A stretch of 23,200 bases of DNA from Methanomassiliicoccales archaeon UBA147 (GCA_002496385.1 DAJR01000028.1:1-23200); one strand, 5' to 3'. Numbered from the stretch's first letter, positions 14,578 to 22,567 are shown. Notes: generated by a model from the letters alone, not told the origin. Numbers and translations: made by a program.

Positions 14578-15765
14578 ATGGACGCGGAATACGACGTTGT
14601 TGTTGTCGGGGCCGGACCAGGCGGAAGCACCGCAGCGAGATACGCTGCCATGGGCGGGGCGAAGACCCTGCTCATCGAGAAGCGCCAGGAGATCGGCACC
14701 CACGTGAGATGCGGCGAGGGCCTTGCCAGAGGATTGCTGGACCAGGCGAAGATCCCCATAGACAAGGTTTGGATATCCGCCGAAATGGACGGAGCCAGGA
14801 TAATCTCGCCCGGCGGGTTCTCGTTCGATGTGGACGAGGCCAAGGCGGGAAACGAGGTAGGCTATGTCATAGAAAGGGACCTGTTCGACAGAGCGCTGGC
14901 AAAGCTTGCGGGCGAGGCGGGAGCCGACATCGAGGTTAAGACCTCTGCCACGGAGATTATCAAGGAGAACGGTAAGATAGTCGGCCTCAAGTTAATCTGT
15001 AAGGGCGAGCCAGTCACAGTAAAAACCAAGATAATCATCGGCGCGGACGGCTATGAATCGCAGGTCGGAAGATGGGCGGGCATCGACACCACGATCCAGC
15101 CAAGCGACATCATGACCTGCGTCCAATATAGGCTGACCAATATCGAGCTGGACCCGAAATACACCGAATTCTATGCGGGCAGCATCGCCCCGGGCGGCTA
15201 CATCTGGGTGTTCCCGAAGAACGACAACACGGCCAATGTCGGGATAGGCCTCGGCGCCCATATCGTGAAGCACGGAGGCGAGCCCAAGGAATACCTGGAC
15301 AGGTGGATAGCCAACAACCCGAAGATGAGGAACGCGAAGCAGCTGGACATGGTTGCCGGCGGGTGCTCGATAAACGCGCCCCTGGACTCGGTCGTGTGCG
15401 ACCAGGTGATGCTTGTCGGGGATGCGGCCAGGATGATAGACCCGATGACGGGCGGCGGGATAGCGCATGCCTGCCTCTCGGGAATGGAGGCGGGAAAGGT
15501 CGCCGCCGACGCAATCAAGAAAGGAGATTACAGCAAGGAGTTCTTCCAGACATACGAGAAGGCATGGAGGGGGGAGCTCGAGGAGAAACTGTTCAGGAAC
15601 TGGATGGCCAAGGAGAAAGCCCAGCATCTTTCGGACGAGACATTCGACAAGCTCATCAGTCTGCTGGCCAAGGTCGGCCTGGACAATATCTCGGTGATAA
15701 ACATCCTGAAGGCCATCAAGGAATACCATCCGGAACTGGTCAAGGAGTTCGAGGACCTGCTGTAA
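14578..15765 (+). CDS. Digeranylgeranylglycerophospholipid (geranylgeranyl) reductase
   Basis: FAD enzyme that saturates the isoprenoid chains of archaeal membrane lipids. Within 395 residues there is an N-terminal dinucleotide fold (GAGPGGS, 11-17), the RCGEG motif with Cys45 at the position of the catalytic Cys of the Thermoplasma acidophilum enzyme, the substrate-channel motif GGYIWVFPK, and the second FAD motif GDAARMIDPMTGGGI. These separate it from generic FAD monooxygenases. It starts one base after the ferredoxin gene and is the last gene of the tes operon. Saturated chains are what Tes couples, so the two steps are consecutive. Structured repeat copy B begins at the base after the stop codon. 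Confidence 0.93.
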   Translation: MDAEYDVVVVGAGPGGSTAARYAAMGGAKTLLIEKRQEIGTHVRCGEGLARGLLDQAKIPIDKVWISAEMDGARIISPGGFSFDVDEAKAGNEVGYVIERDLFDRALAKLAGEAGADIEVKTSATEIIKENGKIVGLKLICKGEPVTVKTKIIIGADGYESQVGRWAGIDTTIQPSDIMTCVQYRLTNIELDPKYTEFYAGSIAPGGYIWVFPKNDNTANVGIGLGAHIVKHGGEPKEYLDRWIANNPKMRNAKQLDMVAGGCSINAPLDSVVCDQVMLVGDAARMIDPMTGGGIAHACLSGMEAGKVAADAIKKGDYSKEFFQTYEKAWRGELEEKLFRNWMAKEKAQHLSDETFDKLISLLAKVGLDNISVINILKAIKEYHPELVKEFEDLL

Positions 15766-15990
15766 CCCGGCAATCAAATCGTTTGGAGATTGGCGATTGC
15801 CGGGAAAAACGGCGAATCATACAGATGGCAGAATGCTGATTCGGGGCGAATGCTAATAATGTTAGCATTTAGTTATCGCATTCACCAATTGTTATCAAAT
15901 GCTGGGAATTCATGGCCCTGATTTAGCTTGGAAAATGTGAGACGGGCCATAGTCGAACCTTTGTATCCAGATTGGTGGAAGGTGGTTCAA
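15766..15990 (+). repeat. Structured intergenic repeat, copy B
   Basis: Second full copy of the element at 8110-8336, starting at the base after the reductase stop codon. The first hairpin matches copy A at 35 of 39 positions. Stems are CCCGGCAATC (15766-15775) with GATTGCCGGG (15795-15804); CGAATC (15813-15818) with GATTCG (15838-15843); GAATGC (15848-15853) with GCATTC (15878-15883); ATGGCCC (15912-15918) with GGGCCAT (15944-15950); and GAACC (15955-15959) with GGTTC (15984-15988). Changes relative to copy A are paired on both sides of stems 1, 2, 4 and 5. Copy B also has its own hairpin AATGCTAA/TTAGCATT (15849-15869). CGCATTCACCAATTGT is shared exactly with copy A. Confidence 0.75.
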
Positions 15991-16293
15991 CACGAACAGC
16001 AGGCAGGCCTTGCAATGATTATTATTTGTTCCGGTCTGAGTTTCAACCATCCCTGAGAGCAGTTCCGAACTCCGCAATCAAACCCCGTCTGAATGTATTC
16101 TGATGTTATCTGGAGGGTGGGGTTATGACCCGGTTGGGCGAACCTGGTTGGTGACACGATTATCGTCATCATACTTAGGGAAGCCTCGCCTGACCGAAGG
16201 GAGGGCAGGGAGGGTGTTTTAACAGGTGTTCAACTCGGTGCCGTGTCCCAGCCAACTGCCCTCACAGGCCGGGCATGCTGCTGGGGACATGCA
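15991..16293. other. Intergenic stretch with no recognised gene
   Basis: About 300 bases between repeat B and the 3' end of the TPR gene. AACCCC (16081-16086) and GGGGTT (16119-16124) could pair across a 32-base loop. A 61-codon minus-strand frame (15987-16172) has no recognisable domain, no ribosome site and atypical codons, and I do not accept it. No tRNA or other RNA gene is visible. Confidence 0.5.
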
Positions 16294-18759
16294 TCATGAT
16301 TGACTATGCTCGGCAATGCCAGAGTCTTCCTTTCCCATCGCATCATTCATTACCTTGACGCATCTCTCGCGCTGGACGATGGCCTGCGGGTGGTCACCGG
16401 CCAGTTTGAGCGCGCGGTCATAGCATTCCATCGCATCGGCATGCTTCCCCAGTTTTACCAGGGCGACGCCCCTGTCGCACCATGCATCGACATGGCCGCT
16501 GTTCAGCTCCAGCACCTTTTCGAGCAGTGCCAGGGCTTTTGAGTAGCGGCCTTTCTTGAGCAGTATGTTCGCCTTGCCGTACATTGCTTCGACATGCTCG
16601 GGACGGAGTTCCAGGACCCGCTCGAAATGTTCCATGGCATCAGGGTAATTTCCAATGACGCCGTTCACCACCCCCGAGATGTAGATGGCATCCACGAAGT
16701 TCGGCCGCAGCTCCATCGCATCTTTCAGGAGGGCCAGCCCTTCCGGGTACAGCCGCGATTTGGCCAGGTCGACGCCCTGCCTGAAGAGGGTCCTCGCATC
16801 CTCGAGCTTGCCCTTCTCCTCCTGCAGGAACCTCCTGTGCTCCTCTATTGATGGGCTGAGGGCGGCAAGCTTCTCGTAGCAGAATATCGCGTCCTCGTAC
16901 CGGCCCAGTTTGTTGAAGGCCGTGCTCTTCGAGCGCCATGCGTCCTCGCTGGCCGGATTGATCTCGATGACCCTGTCGAAGCAGGATATTGCCTCGGCAT
17001 ATTTCTTCTGGGTACCCAGGATGATGCCCTTCACGCTCCACGCATCAGCGTAGTTGGGGCGCATTTCGGTGACCTGGCTCATGGCAGCGAACGCCGCCTC
17101 ATACTCGCCTTTGGCTGCCAGCACCATGCCTTTGCTGAACAGCGGGCCGACCCAGTCCGGCTTCAGCCTGTTCGCGGACTCGAATGCGTCCAGCGCCTCG
17201 TCGAACTTCTCAATCCTGGAAAGAAGCACGCCCTTGGTCATCTGCGTCACAACGTCACCGGGAACCTGGGCCAGCCGGGCATCGAGCGCGGACAGGGCGC
17301 TGGCATAGTCGCCCATGGCGGCCTTGCGGAGAGCGGTTTCCCTGAGCTTGGCACTTGCCTCGGCAAGACTGGCCTCCCCCGGGTGGGCGCGCGCATCCGT
17401 GGCCTCGAGGAGAGGCTGGCCCCTGGCTGCCGGCCCGAACATCACGCCGGTGCTAGGAACGTTCACCAGCGGTATCGGTCTGACCTTCCTGTCCTTCATG
17501 GAAGTGAGGAGTATCTTTCTCTCCATCCAGGCGTCGGCATTGGTGGGCTTGAGCTCTATGGCGGTGTCGAAACAATAGAGAGCTTCCTGGTCCCTGTTGC
17601 CGGCAAGGGAGAGGGCCTTGCCCTTCTGGAACCAGGCATCGGCGAACTGGGGTCTGAGCTCGACCGCTTTCGTGAGCGACCGGATGGCATCGGGAATGTC
17701 GTCATTCAAGAGCTCTGCCTTGCCCCTGTTGAACCAGGCTATCTCGTAATCCGGGTCGATCTCGAGCGCCTTCCGGTAGCATTCGATTGCCTCCGCCAAG
17801 GGGGCGTTCATCCTCACCAGGGTGTTCCCGCGGTTGTTCCAGCTCACCGGGCTGTTGTCAATGGCAATCGCGCGGTCATGGCTCTCCAGGGCCTCGGAAT
17901 ACCTCTTGAGATGGGTGAGTCCCAAACCCCGACCGCTGTGGGCAGAGGCCAACCCGCTGTCAATCTCCAGAGCTCGGTCGAAGCTCTCCAGGGCCTTGGC
18001 CCAGAGCCCGAGCCGAAGATGCGCCGACCCGGAGTTCGCCCAGACCTTCGCGTTCATCGGGTCTGCAGAGAGCACCCGCCCGTAGTATTCCACGGCCTCG
18101 TCAAACTTGCCCGCGATGTATTTCGCGTCGCCCGCCGTGACCCAGCTGTCTGCACTGCTTGACAGCCGGCGTTCCGCCACAAATGAGATGGCTCCGACGA
18201 GCGAAACCCCGAGTCCGAAGAAACCCACCAGGAAGTCACGCCCGCTGTAGTTCAATGCCCCGACCTCGTGGAGAGGCATGAACATCATCAGCAGGAGCCC
18301 GAACAGCCACAGCGAGTAATATCCCGCCAGCCTTCCGGACTGTCTCTCCCGGATCACAAGGAGGCCGACCCCGGCGGCGGCAGCCAGTGTTCCGAATACG
18401 GCAAGGCCGATGAACAGGCCAAGGGAGGACCCCTCAGAGCCATAGATGAGCGTCGAATATGAGACTGCCAGGCATCCCGCCGAAATAAAAGCCATCAGGA
18501 GGACGACCCTGCGCTCCATCCTGATCCGGCTGAGCAGGAAAAGGACGATGCCGACGGCGATGAACACTGCCAGGACGACGATGAACAGGAAGTTGAAGAT
18601 TTCCGGGAATGGCTGTTCCCAATTTCCGATCCCGACCGACAAAGCAGCCATGATGGCTGCAGCGGCCTCCAACCAGACGACAGCCCTCGAAAGCGAGGTC
18701 TCTTTCAGGCTGATTGAGGCCGGGAACGGACTGCGGGAACTGTCGGGCGGGCTGCTCAA
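16294..18759 (-). CDS. Membrane-anchored tetratricopeptide repeat protein
   Basis: An 821-residue protein of unknown partner. The N-terminal 195 residues contain about six hydrophobic helices (roughly 27-45, 55-77, 84-105, 111-133, 141-160, 173-193). The rest is a solenoid of about 15 TPRs of 34 residues in two blocks, about 203-410 and 465-805, separated by a less regular linker. Typical units end in ALEIDPDYE or AIELKPTNADA. TPR arrays bind other proteins, and the membrane part would place this scaffold at the cytoplasmic membrane. The start is TTG 18759, preceded by GAGGGTAA; a TATA-like box at 18791-18800 supports it. It is divergent from metF and converges on the tes operon. Confidence 0.85.
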   Translation of the reverse strand: MSSPPDSSRSPFPASISLKETSLSRAVVWLEAAAAIMAALSVGIGNWEQPFPEIFNFLFIVVLAVFIAVGIVLFLLSRIRMERRVVLLMAFISAGCLAVSYSTLIYGSEGSSLGLFIGLAVFGTLAAAAGVGLLVIRERQSGRLAGYYSLWLFGLLLMMFMPLHEVGALNYSGRDFLVGFFGLGVSLVGAISFVAERRLSSSADSWVTAGDAKYIAGKFDEAVEYYGRVLSADPMNAKVWANSGSAHLRLGLWAKALESFDRALEIDSGLASAHSGRGLGLTHLKRYSEALESHDRAIAIDNSPVSWNNRGNTLVRMNAPLAEAIECYRKALEIDPDYEIAWFNRGKAELLNDDIPDAIRSLTKAVELRPQFADAWFQKGKALSLAGNRDQEALYCFDTAIELKPTNADAWMERKILLTSMKDRKVRPIPLVNVPSTGVMFGPAARGQPLLEATDARAHPGEASLAEASAKLRETALRKAAMGDYASALSALDARLAQVPGDVVTQMTKGVLLSRIEKFDEALDAFESANRLKPDWVGPLFSKGMVLAAKGEYEAAFAAMSQVTEMRPNYADAWSVKGIILGTQKKYAEAISCFDRVIEINPASEDAWRSKSTAFNKLGRYEDAIFCYEKLAALSPSIEEHRRFLQEEKGKLEDARTLFRQGVDLAKSRLYPEGLALLKDAMELRPNFVDAIYISGVVNGVIGNYPDAMEHFERVLELRPEHVEAMYGKANILLKKGRYSKALALLEKVLELNSGHVDAWCDRGVALVKLGKHADAMECYDRALKLAGDHPQAIVQRERCVKVMNDAMGKEDSGIAEHSQS

Positions 18760-18790
18760 GGTTACCCTCGCAATCTCAGAATAGCGCCCA

Positions 18791-18800
18791 TGATATTAAA
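18791..18800 (-). promoter_or_regulatory. TATA-like box of the TPR gene
   Basis: TTTAATATCA on the minus strand, about 37 bases before TTG 18759, leaving room for a short leader with the GAGGGTAA ribosome site. Confidence 0.4.
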
Positions 18801-18824
18801 CCGAATCCCTTTGCGAACATCAAT

Positions 18825-18833
18825 CTTTTATGC
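18825..18833 (+). promoter_or_regulatory. TATA-like box of metF
   Basis: CTTTTATGC is centred 26 bases before GTG 18855, the spacing of a leaderless transcript. It supports GTG as the start, since no in-frame ATG occurs near the conserved N-terminus. Confidence 0.45.
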
Positions 18834-18854
18834 TATGGCGCGTTACAAGTCATC

Positions 18855-19769
18855 GTGTACAGACAGAGAAGCATAATCGAGATACTGGAATCGAAGAAAT
18901 TCACATTCAGCGCCGAGGTGTTTCCCCCCAGGAACGGCAAGCCGGCCAGCATCATACTTGAAAAGCTGAAGGCCCTCAGCCAGATGCCCATTGATTTCAT
19001 CAGCGTGACGAAGGGTGCGATGGGGTCGATGCGAGGCGGTACAGTCCCGATAGGCTACATGATCCCGGACAGATTCAAAATGAACGCGCTGGTCCATTTC
19101 AGGTGCAGGGACACGAACCGCAGGGAGGTGGAGAACCTGCTCGTCGACCACATGTACTTCGGCACCCGCAACATCCTGGCCGTGCTCGGCGACCCCCTGC
19201 CGGGGGAGAAGGAGAAGAAGCTCGTGCCTTCCACGCACAACCGTTACGCCAGCGACCTGGTCAAGCAGATAGCGGACATGAACCGCGGGTACTACCTGCC
19301 GCTGGACAACGATTCGTCCGAGTTCAGACAGGGCATGAAGACAGACTTCTGCATCGGCGTTGCCTGCTACCCGGAACCCGAGGACCTGGACAAGGAACTT
19401 TTCGTGATGGGGGAGAAGGCCGGGGCAGGGGCGAATTTCGCGGTCACGCAGATGGTCTTCTCCGCCGATGCATATTCCGATTACGTGAAGGAACTGAGGA
19501 ACAGGAAGATTGAAATGCCCATCATCCCCGGAGTCAGACCCGTTGCCTGCATCGACCATGTGAAAGCCGCTGAAAAGAATTTTCATGCCAAAGTGCCCCA
19601 GGAGCTGAAGAAAGCCCTGAAGAACTCCACCGCCAAGAATGCCGACCGCATATGTCTGGATTTCACGGTTGATTTGATAGGCGGACTGAAGAAGGCGGGA
19701 GCGCCCGGGGTGCACATGTTCACTCTGAACGATGTAAATATGCTTGCAGATATTCTTGAAAATATATAA
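18855..19769 (+). CDS. metF: Methylenetetrahydrofolate reductase, MetF type
   Basis: Flavin TIM-barrel enzyme reducing methylene-tetrahydrofolate (or a pterin analogue) to the methyl form, for methionine synthesis or one-carbon flow. The 304 residues from GTG 18855 fit the family. FTFSAEVFPPRNG holds the catalytic Glu (residue 21; Glu28 in E. coli). GDPLPGEK corresponds to the conserved GDPP loop, GANFAVTQMVFSADAY to the ADFxxTQ block, and PIIPGVRPV to the late beta strand. It is unlike the F420-dependent Mer family. No MetV-type partner gene is adjacent. The electron donor and whether the carrier is folate or methanopterin cannot be told here. Confidence 0.88.
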   Translation: MYRQRSIIEILESKKFTFSAEVFPPRNGKPASIILEKLKALSQMPIDFISVTKGAMGSMRGGTVPIGYMIPDRFKMNALVHFRCRDTNRREVENLLVDHMYFGTRNILAVLGDPLPGEKEKKLVPSTHNRYASDLVKQIADMNRGYYLPLDNDSSEFRQGMKTDFCIGVACYPEPEDLDKELFVMGEKAGAGANFAVTQMVFSADAYSDYVKELRNRKIEMPIIPGVRPVACIDHVKAAEKNFHAKVPQELKKALKNSTAKNADRICLDFTVDLIGGLKKAGAPGVHMFTLNDVNMLADILENI

Positions 19770-19795
19770 ATATATTATTATATTTAATCTGAAAT
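19762..19795 (+). terminator. A/T-only stretch after metF
   Basis: The metF stop codon lies in a nearly pure A/T run with several T-rich stretches (TATATAAATATATTATTATA and on), the kind of sequence at which archaeal transcription ends. It lies between the convergent metF and ThiI-like genes. No hairpin is needed or seen. Confidence 0.4.
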
Positions 19796-19857
19796 TCGTA
19801 CTTTGTTGTGCGTCAAAGAATTGCACCGGCCAGCGTAATTTCGTTTGAGTGCGCTTG

Positions 19858-20478
19858 TTATTGCGTTGTGATGCTAGCCATGGCCTTTTCAATCATGCCG
19901 CGCACGTTCATCTCGGCCTCTGCGTCGAGAATCTTCTTAAGGCTGGCGCCGGTGCTGGGCTTGGAGGGCACAATGCCGCAGGGTCCCGCCCCGGCAATGG
20001 AAAGCTCGTAGGTCCCGATCTTCCTGGCAATTCGGATTATCTCCTCCTTGTCAATCCCGACCAGAGGCCTGATTATGGGCATCTTCACCGCCTGCTGCTC
20101 GACCCTCATGTTCCTGAGCGTCTGGCTGGCAACCTGGCCCAGGGAATCGCCCATGATAATCGCATTGCATTTTTCACGAGTGGCAAGTGCCTCGGCTGTC
20201 CGCATCATGAACCGCTTGCAAAGGACGCAGCGGATGTTCGGTATCGTGGTTTTCGCAATCTCCGAAAGGTTGGCAGAGCCATGCGGCGCCACGAAAAGCG
20301 GGATATCTTGACCTGTGGCCTCTCTGAGCCTGGCAACTAACTTCTCCGCCCTCGCATTCGATTCGAAGTAGGGGGTGCCGTCCATGTGCAGCGCGATTAT
20401 CTCCGCGCCGGCCTTCGCCATCATGAACGCCGCGACCGGAGAGTCAATGCCGCCGGAGAGGAGGACTATCGCCCTCAT
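19858..20478 (-). CDS. Stand-alone ThiI-type PP-loop sulfurtransferase domain
   Basis: A 206-residue AANH/PP-loop ATPase matching only the catalytic part of ThiI, which adenylates U8 of tRNA for 4-thiouridine formation. SGGIDSP (8-14) is the PP-loop. CVLCKRF gives a Cys84-x2-Cys87 pair as in archaeal ThiI, where it binds an Fe-S cluster, and GDSLGQVASQT is the conserved substrate block. The C-terminal motif PCGIVPSKPSTGASL is also ThiI-like. The N-terminal ferredoxin-like and THUMP tRNA-binding domains are absent, so it needs a partner for tRNA binding or acts on another substrate. Its ATG overlaps the hutI stop codon (ATGA), so the two genes are translationally coupled. Confidence 0.82.
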   Translation of the reverse strand: MRAIVLLSGGIDSPVAAFMMAKAGAEIIALHMDGTPYFESNARAEKLVARLREATGQDIPLFVAPHGSANLSEIAKTTIPNIRCVLCKRFMMRTAEALATREKCNAIIMGDSLGQVASQTLRNMRVEQQAVKMPIIRPLVGIDKEEIIRIARKIGTYELSIAGAGPCGIVPSKPSTGASLKKILDAEAEMNVRGMIEKAMASITTQ

Positions 20479-21722
20479 CGCCCACCGACCGCGATCTGTC
20501 CCTTCTTGATGACTGTTTCCGCAAGGTTCACGCCGAAATGATAGGGAATCTGTTCAAAATTGGGCACATCCAGGACTATCACGTCTGCCTGTTTGCTGGC
20601 TTCCAGGCTGCCTACCTTGCCCGCCCTGTTCACTGCATGGGCTGCGTTTATCGTTGATGCGACTATCGCCTCCGCGGGCATCATCCTCATCTGGTAGCAT
20701 GCCGCGGATATGACCCATTGCATGGACTCGGTCCAGCAGTTCGGGTTCAGGTCGGTCGCCAGCGCCACCGGCATGCCCGAGTCAATCATCTTCCTGGCAT
20801 CGGCATAATCCTTCATCATGAGCGAATACGGAGTGCCTGGCAGAAGAACGCCTATTACCCCTGACTCTGCCATCGCGCGGATGTCCGAATCTGAGGATTT
20901 CAGTAGATGCTCGGCTGATATCGCGCACAATCTGGCTGCAAGGGCTGAGCCGCCGATGTTCTCCATCTCGTCCGCATGAATTTTCAGCCCGAGGCCGGCC
21001 GCTTTCGCTACCCCCAATATAATTTCAGCCTCGGAAAGGGATATGGCACCCTTGTCGCAGAACACATCGCAGAACTCGGCCAGGCCTTTTTGCTTTACCT
21101 CGGGAAGCATGGCTGTCATGGAATTGATGAACTCCTCCCGCCTGGCATGGAATTCGGTCGGAATCGCGTGCGCGCCCATGAAGGTCGAAACAATTTCTAT
21201 CGGGTGCTGTCCGCCCAGGGACTTGGCGACCTCCAGCATCCTCATCTCGGTGGCCGGGTCAAGCCCGTAGCCGCTCTTGGCTTCGATCGTGGTGGTGCCG
21301 TGAAGCAGCATGGTGTCCAGGCGCTTCATTGCCTGGGCAATCAATTCCTCATTGCTGGCCTCCCGGGTCTTGCGGACCGTGCTGAGGATCCCCCCGCCGG
21401 CAGCCTGTATTTCCATATAAGAATGGCCCTTCAGTTTCATGGCCAGCTCATTCTCCCGACTGCCAGAAAAAACAAGATGGGTGTGTGCGTCGACAAAACC
21501 CGGCATCACCACCTTGCCGGTGCAGTCTATCACCGTCTTCGCATCGTGGCCGCGGCCGTCGTCGACTCCGACCGCGGTTATCTGGCCATGGGATATCCAC
21601 AGGTCCCCGTTGGCTATTATTCCGAGGTCCCTCATGCCCTCCTTCGTCCTGGGGCGGGTGTTATCGCCTGTCAAAGTGATGAGCTGGCTGGCGTTCTTCA
21701 GAAGGATGTCGGCGGCGGTCAT
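20475..21722 (-). CDS. hutI: Imidazolonepropionase
   Basis: Third step of histidine breakdown: hydrolysis of imidazolone-5-propanoate to formiminoglutamate. It is a 415-residue metal-dependent amidohydrolase. Metal ligands are visible in DAHTHLVFSG (HxH), HADEM and ATDLNPN (Asp). AKSGYGLD and PGTPYSLM are typical of HutI. The frame is open to 21851, but MTAADILLKN at 21722 is the natural start: a TATA-like box lies 27 bases ahead, which implies a leaderless message. No hutH, hutU or hutG is in the window. The gene is followed by the coupled ThiI-like gene. Confidence 0.93.
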   Translation of the reverse strand: MTAADILLKNASQLITLTGDNTRPRTKEGMRDLGIIANGDLWISHGQITAVGVDDGRGHDAKTVIDCTGKVVMPGFVDAHTHLVFSGSRENELAMKLKGHSYMEIQAAGGGILSTVRKTREASNEELIAQAMKRLDTMLLHGTTTIEAKSGYGLDPATEMRMLEVAKSLGGQHPIEIVSTFMGAHAIPTEFHARREEFINSMTAMLPEVKQKGLAEFCDVFCDKGAISLSEAEIILGVAKAAGLGLKIHADEMENIGGSALAARLCAISAEHLLKSSDSDIRAMAESGVIGVLLPGTPYSLMMKDYADARKMIDSGMPVALATDLNPNCWTESMQWVISAACYQMRMMPAEAIVASTINAAHAVNRAGKVGSLEASKQADVIVLDVPNFEQIPYHFGVNLAETVIKKGQIAVGGR

Positions 21723-21743
21723 GCTGGGTGAAATAACGTGATG

Positions 21744-21752
21744 TGTAATAAG
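21744..21752 (-). promoter_or_regulatory. TATA-like box of hutI
   Basis: CTTATTACA on the minus strand, centred 26-27 bases before ATG 21722, in keeping with a leaderless hutI transcript. Confidence 0.45.
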
Positions 21753-21759
21753 CGTTTTC

Positions 21760-21787
21760 TCTGCATCCGAGTTTTTCTGCATCCGAG
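21760..21787. repeat. Tandem 12-base repeat upstream of the hutI promoter
   Basis: TCTGCATCCGAG occurs at 21760-21771 and again at 21776-21787, a 16-base period, immediately upstream of the hutI TATA-like box as read on the minus strand. The second copy runs into a small hairpin, CCGAG (21783-21787) with CTCGG (21793-21797). It could be a regulator site or chance duplication. Confidence 0.4.
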
Positions 21788-21831
21788 CACGGCTCGGAAT
21801 TGGCTCCTCCCGAATACCCCCTGGAATGAAA

Positions 21832-22176
21832 TTATCGTTCATCCATTTCAATTATTGAGGCTAATTTCATTTTCAATTGGGGGATGTCCCTATCGACTGT
21901 GTCCCAGACAGCGTCAATATCCACACCCATGTAATCATGCACGAGTTTATCTCTCATTCCAACCATCTTTCTCCATGGCATATTCGGATTTCTAATTCTG
22001 AAGTCCTCGGGCAATCTCTTGGCAGCCTCGCCGATTACTTCAATTTCTCTTATCACGGCGGCCTGGACAAGCTCATTTTCCAAAAATTCCTCGCAGGTGA
22101 CGTTGTCAATATATTTTTCGATCCTGTTAATCGCGTCCATGATGTGTTGGAGATATACCATCGCATCTTTTTTCAT
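21832..22176 (-). CDS. hepT: HEPN toxin, HepT-like (DUF86)
   Basis: A 114-residue all-helical protein with the HEPN signature R-x4-H-x-Y in GMRDKLVHDYMG. HepT proteins are RNases, or are inactivated by AMP addition to the Tyr of this motif by the partner nucleotidyltransferase. The flanking helices (VIREIEVIGEAAKRLPEDF) are characteristic of the family. Its ATG overlaps the stop of the MntA-like gene (ATGA), so the pair is coupled. It lies in the AT-richer right end of the window. Confidence 0.88.
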   Translation of the reverse strand: MKKDAMVYLQHIMDAINRIEKYIDNVTCEEFLENELVQAAVIREIEVIGEAAKRLPEDFRIRNPNMPWRKMVGMRDKLVHDYMGVDIDAVWDTVDRDIPQLKMKLASIIEMDER

Positions 22177-22457
22177 CCGTATATCACCGTCATATCCTTC
22201 TTGATTCGGTCAATGAGGTAGGGGCTTATTGATTTTTCAGTGAGCAAGTCCACCTTACGCCCTACCGCATTGGATATGTCCTGTTCTATTCCAACAAGGT
22301 CTAGGAGGCTCCGCCGCTCGGAAAATTCCACTATGATATCGATGTCGCTGCCAGGTTTTTCCTCCCCTCGTTTGAAAGAGCCAAATAATGCTATTCTGCG
22401 GGCTCCGCTCTTCTTGAGCATTCGGACAATCGTTTCGAGCATCTCTTCTCTGTTCAT
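22173..22457 (-). CDS. mntA: Minimal nucleotidyltransferase antitoxin, MntA-like
   Basis: A 94-residue MNT-fold protein. The nucleotidyltransferase motif GSFKRGEEKPGSDIDIIVEF is intact, with both Asp of DID for metal binding and a later Asp in KVDLLTE. In MntA-HepT modules this protein neutralises HepT by transferring AMP to its active-site Tyr. GGTGAG five bases before ATG 22457 serves as ribosome site and fixes the start. The overlap with hepT and gene order (antitoxin first) are the usual ones. Confidence 0.88.
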   Translation of the reverse strand: MNREEMLETIVRMLKKSGARRIALFGSFKRGEEKPGSDIDIIVEFSERRSLLDLVGIEQDISNAVGRKVDLLTEKSISPYLIDRIKKDMTVIYG

Positions 22458-22567
22458 CTGGACTCACCATTGGAGCATTTCAAGGATTCTGGAGATTCCT
22501 GCTTCCATCATCAGTATTTGCTTGGTAACTAATAAAGTTTCCGCAGAGTTCCCTAAGAAAACGGGTT

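Noticed and set aside
15987..16172. 61-codon minus-strand frame after the reductase operon
   Set aside because: No ribosome site, no domain and codon use unlike the neighbours; it partly overlaps repeat B.
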